Assembly (NCBI GenBank): GCA_013339765.2
Contig: CM023449.1
Coordinates: forward strand, 222,217,992-222,281,991
Length of the DNA: 64,000 bases
From: Haemaphysalis longicornis
Taxonomy: Eukaryota > Arthropoda > Arachnida > Ixodida > Ixodidae
Direction of reading: 5' to 3'
The position numbers and the translations under genes are program-made. Each line of letters begins with the position of its first letter. The first letter of the stretch is position 1. The notes beneath the pieces are model-generated. The model did not search any database. It was given only the letters and a program-made list of their open reading frames with translations, and had not been told where the DNA came from. Positions 63,726-64,000 of the stretch are shown piece by piece.

Positions 63726-64000
63726 CTCACCCCGCCCACAAGTTCGTCAACTGCGAGGCTCGACATTGGACGGCCCGTGCCAGCGCTGATGAAGTCAAGC
63801 CCGAGTGCGTACATGCTCTAATAACTTACCGAGAAATGACGTAGAGCTTGCATGCCGTTTCGTAGCACATATCCCTCCCCACAAAAATCGGTACCCGGAT
63901 ACAAGAAAAGAATTATCCGCGCCAAGTAAGTGCCCTCACCGCCTAGGCCTTCTCCTCATACTACGAATAGGACCCCTTTGATCCCACACCATTTTCTCCG
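62732..64000. other. Upstream flank of the choline transporter gene
   Basis: No TATA box or clear promoter was identified. A 172-codon minus-strand open frame (62967-63485) shows no known domain. AATAAA on the minus strand near 63033 could end a repeat or an upstream transcript. Homopolymer and CA runs occur at 63694-63724 and a G run at 63307-63318. Confidence 0.35.
63694..63724. repeat. Poly-C and CA microsatellite
   Basis: A run of C followed by about seven CA units. Likely length-variable, and prone to assembly or sequencing error. Confidence 0.8.

Overview
This is eukaryotic DNA: no bacterial-style operons, one spliced gene spread over 50 kb, and very dense repeats. Coding style and repeat content (I-group LINEs with RNase H, tRNA-headed SINEs, a Ty3/gypsy element, Helitron-like and TTAA elements) suggest an arthropod, most likely an ixodid tick. 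The organism is my inference; the gene and repeats are read directly from the sequence.

The only host gene I can support is on the minus strand and occupies most of the window (12258-62731). It encodes a sodium-coupled choline transporter of the SLC5A7/CHT type. Ten coding exons join in phase with GT/AG borders at every junction and give 2349 nt, or 782 codons plus a stop. The transporter core ends near residue 511. A Ser/Thr/Pro-rich cytoplasmic tail of about 270 residues follows, much longer than in the vertebrate protein.

The rest is mobile DNA, from left to right: a LINE fragment (1-915); an older repeat, shared with 31-33 kb, split by a full-length LINE with target duplications (1472-8999), which is itself split by a TTAA-flanked DNA transposon (3827-5585); the gene's 3' end (about 11.8-13.3 kb); intron 9 with a repeat family, a THAP-like fragment and an STPR-repeat ORF at 17 kb; intron 8 with a Ty3/gypsy element (two LTRs, SCAN-like gag, protease directly followed by integrase), a SINE inside the integrase, a Pif1/Helitron helicase end and a hAT-like MITE; introns 7-5 with a TIR MITE and LINE debris; intron 4 with a dimeric 150-bp satellite array carrying a LINE and a SINE; intron 3 with a second STPR element, a deleted LINE, RTE- and CR1-like fragments; intron 2 with a 4-kb LINE on the plus strand; then exons 2 and 1 and 1.3 kb of upstream flank.

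The most interesting non-gene signal is a Helitron-like family. An STPR-repeat ORF (17 kb), its second copy (46 kb) and a Pif1-type helicase C-terminus (25 kb) all end in the same sequence, built on a TTCCCACGTGGGAA palindrome. This suggests one element type that pairs an STPR DNA-binding region with a rolling-circle helicase. The second is a gypsy element with the unusual protease-integrase order and a SCAN-like gag, as in the Gmr1 group.
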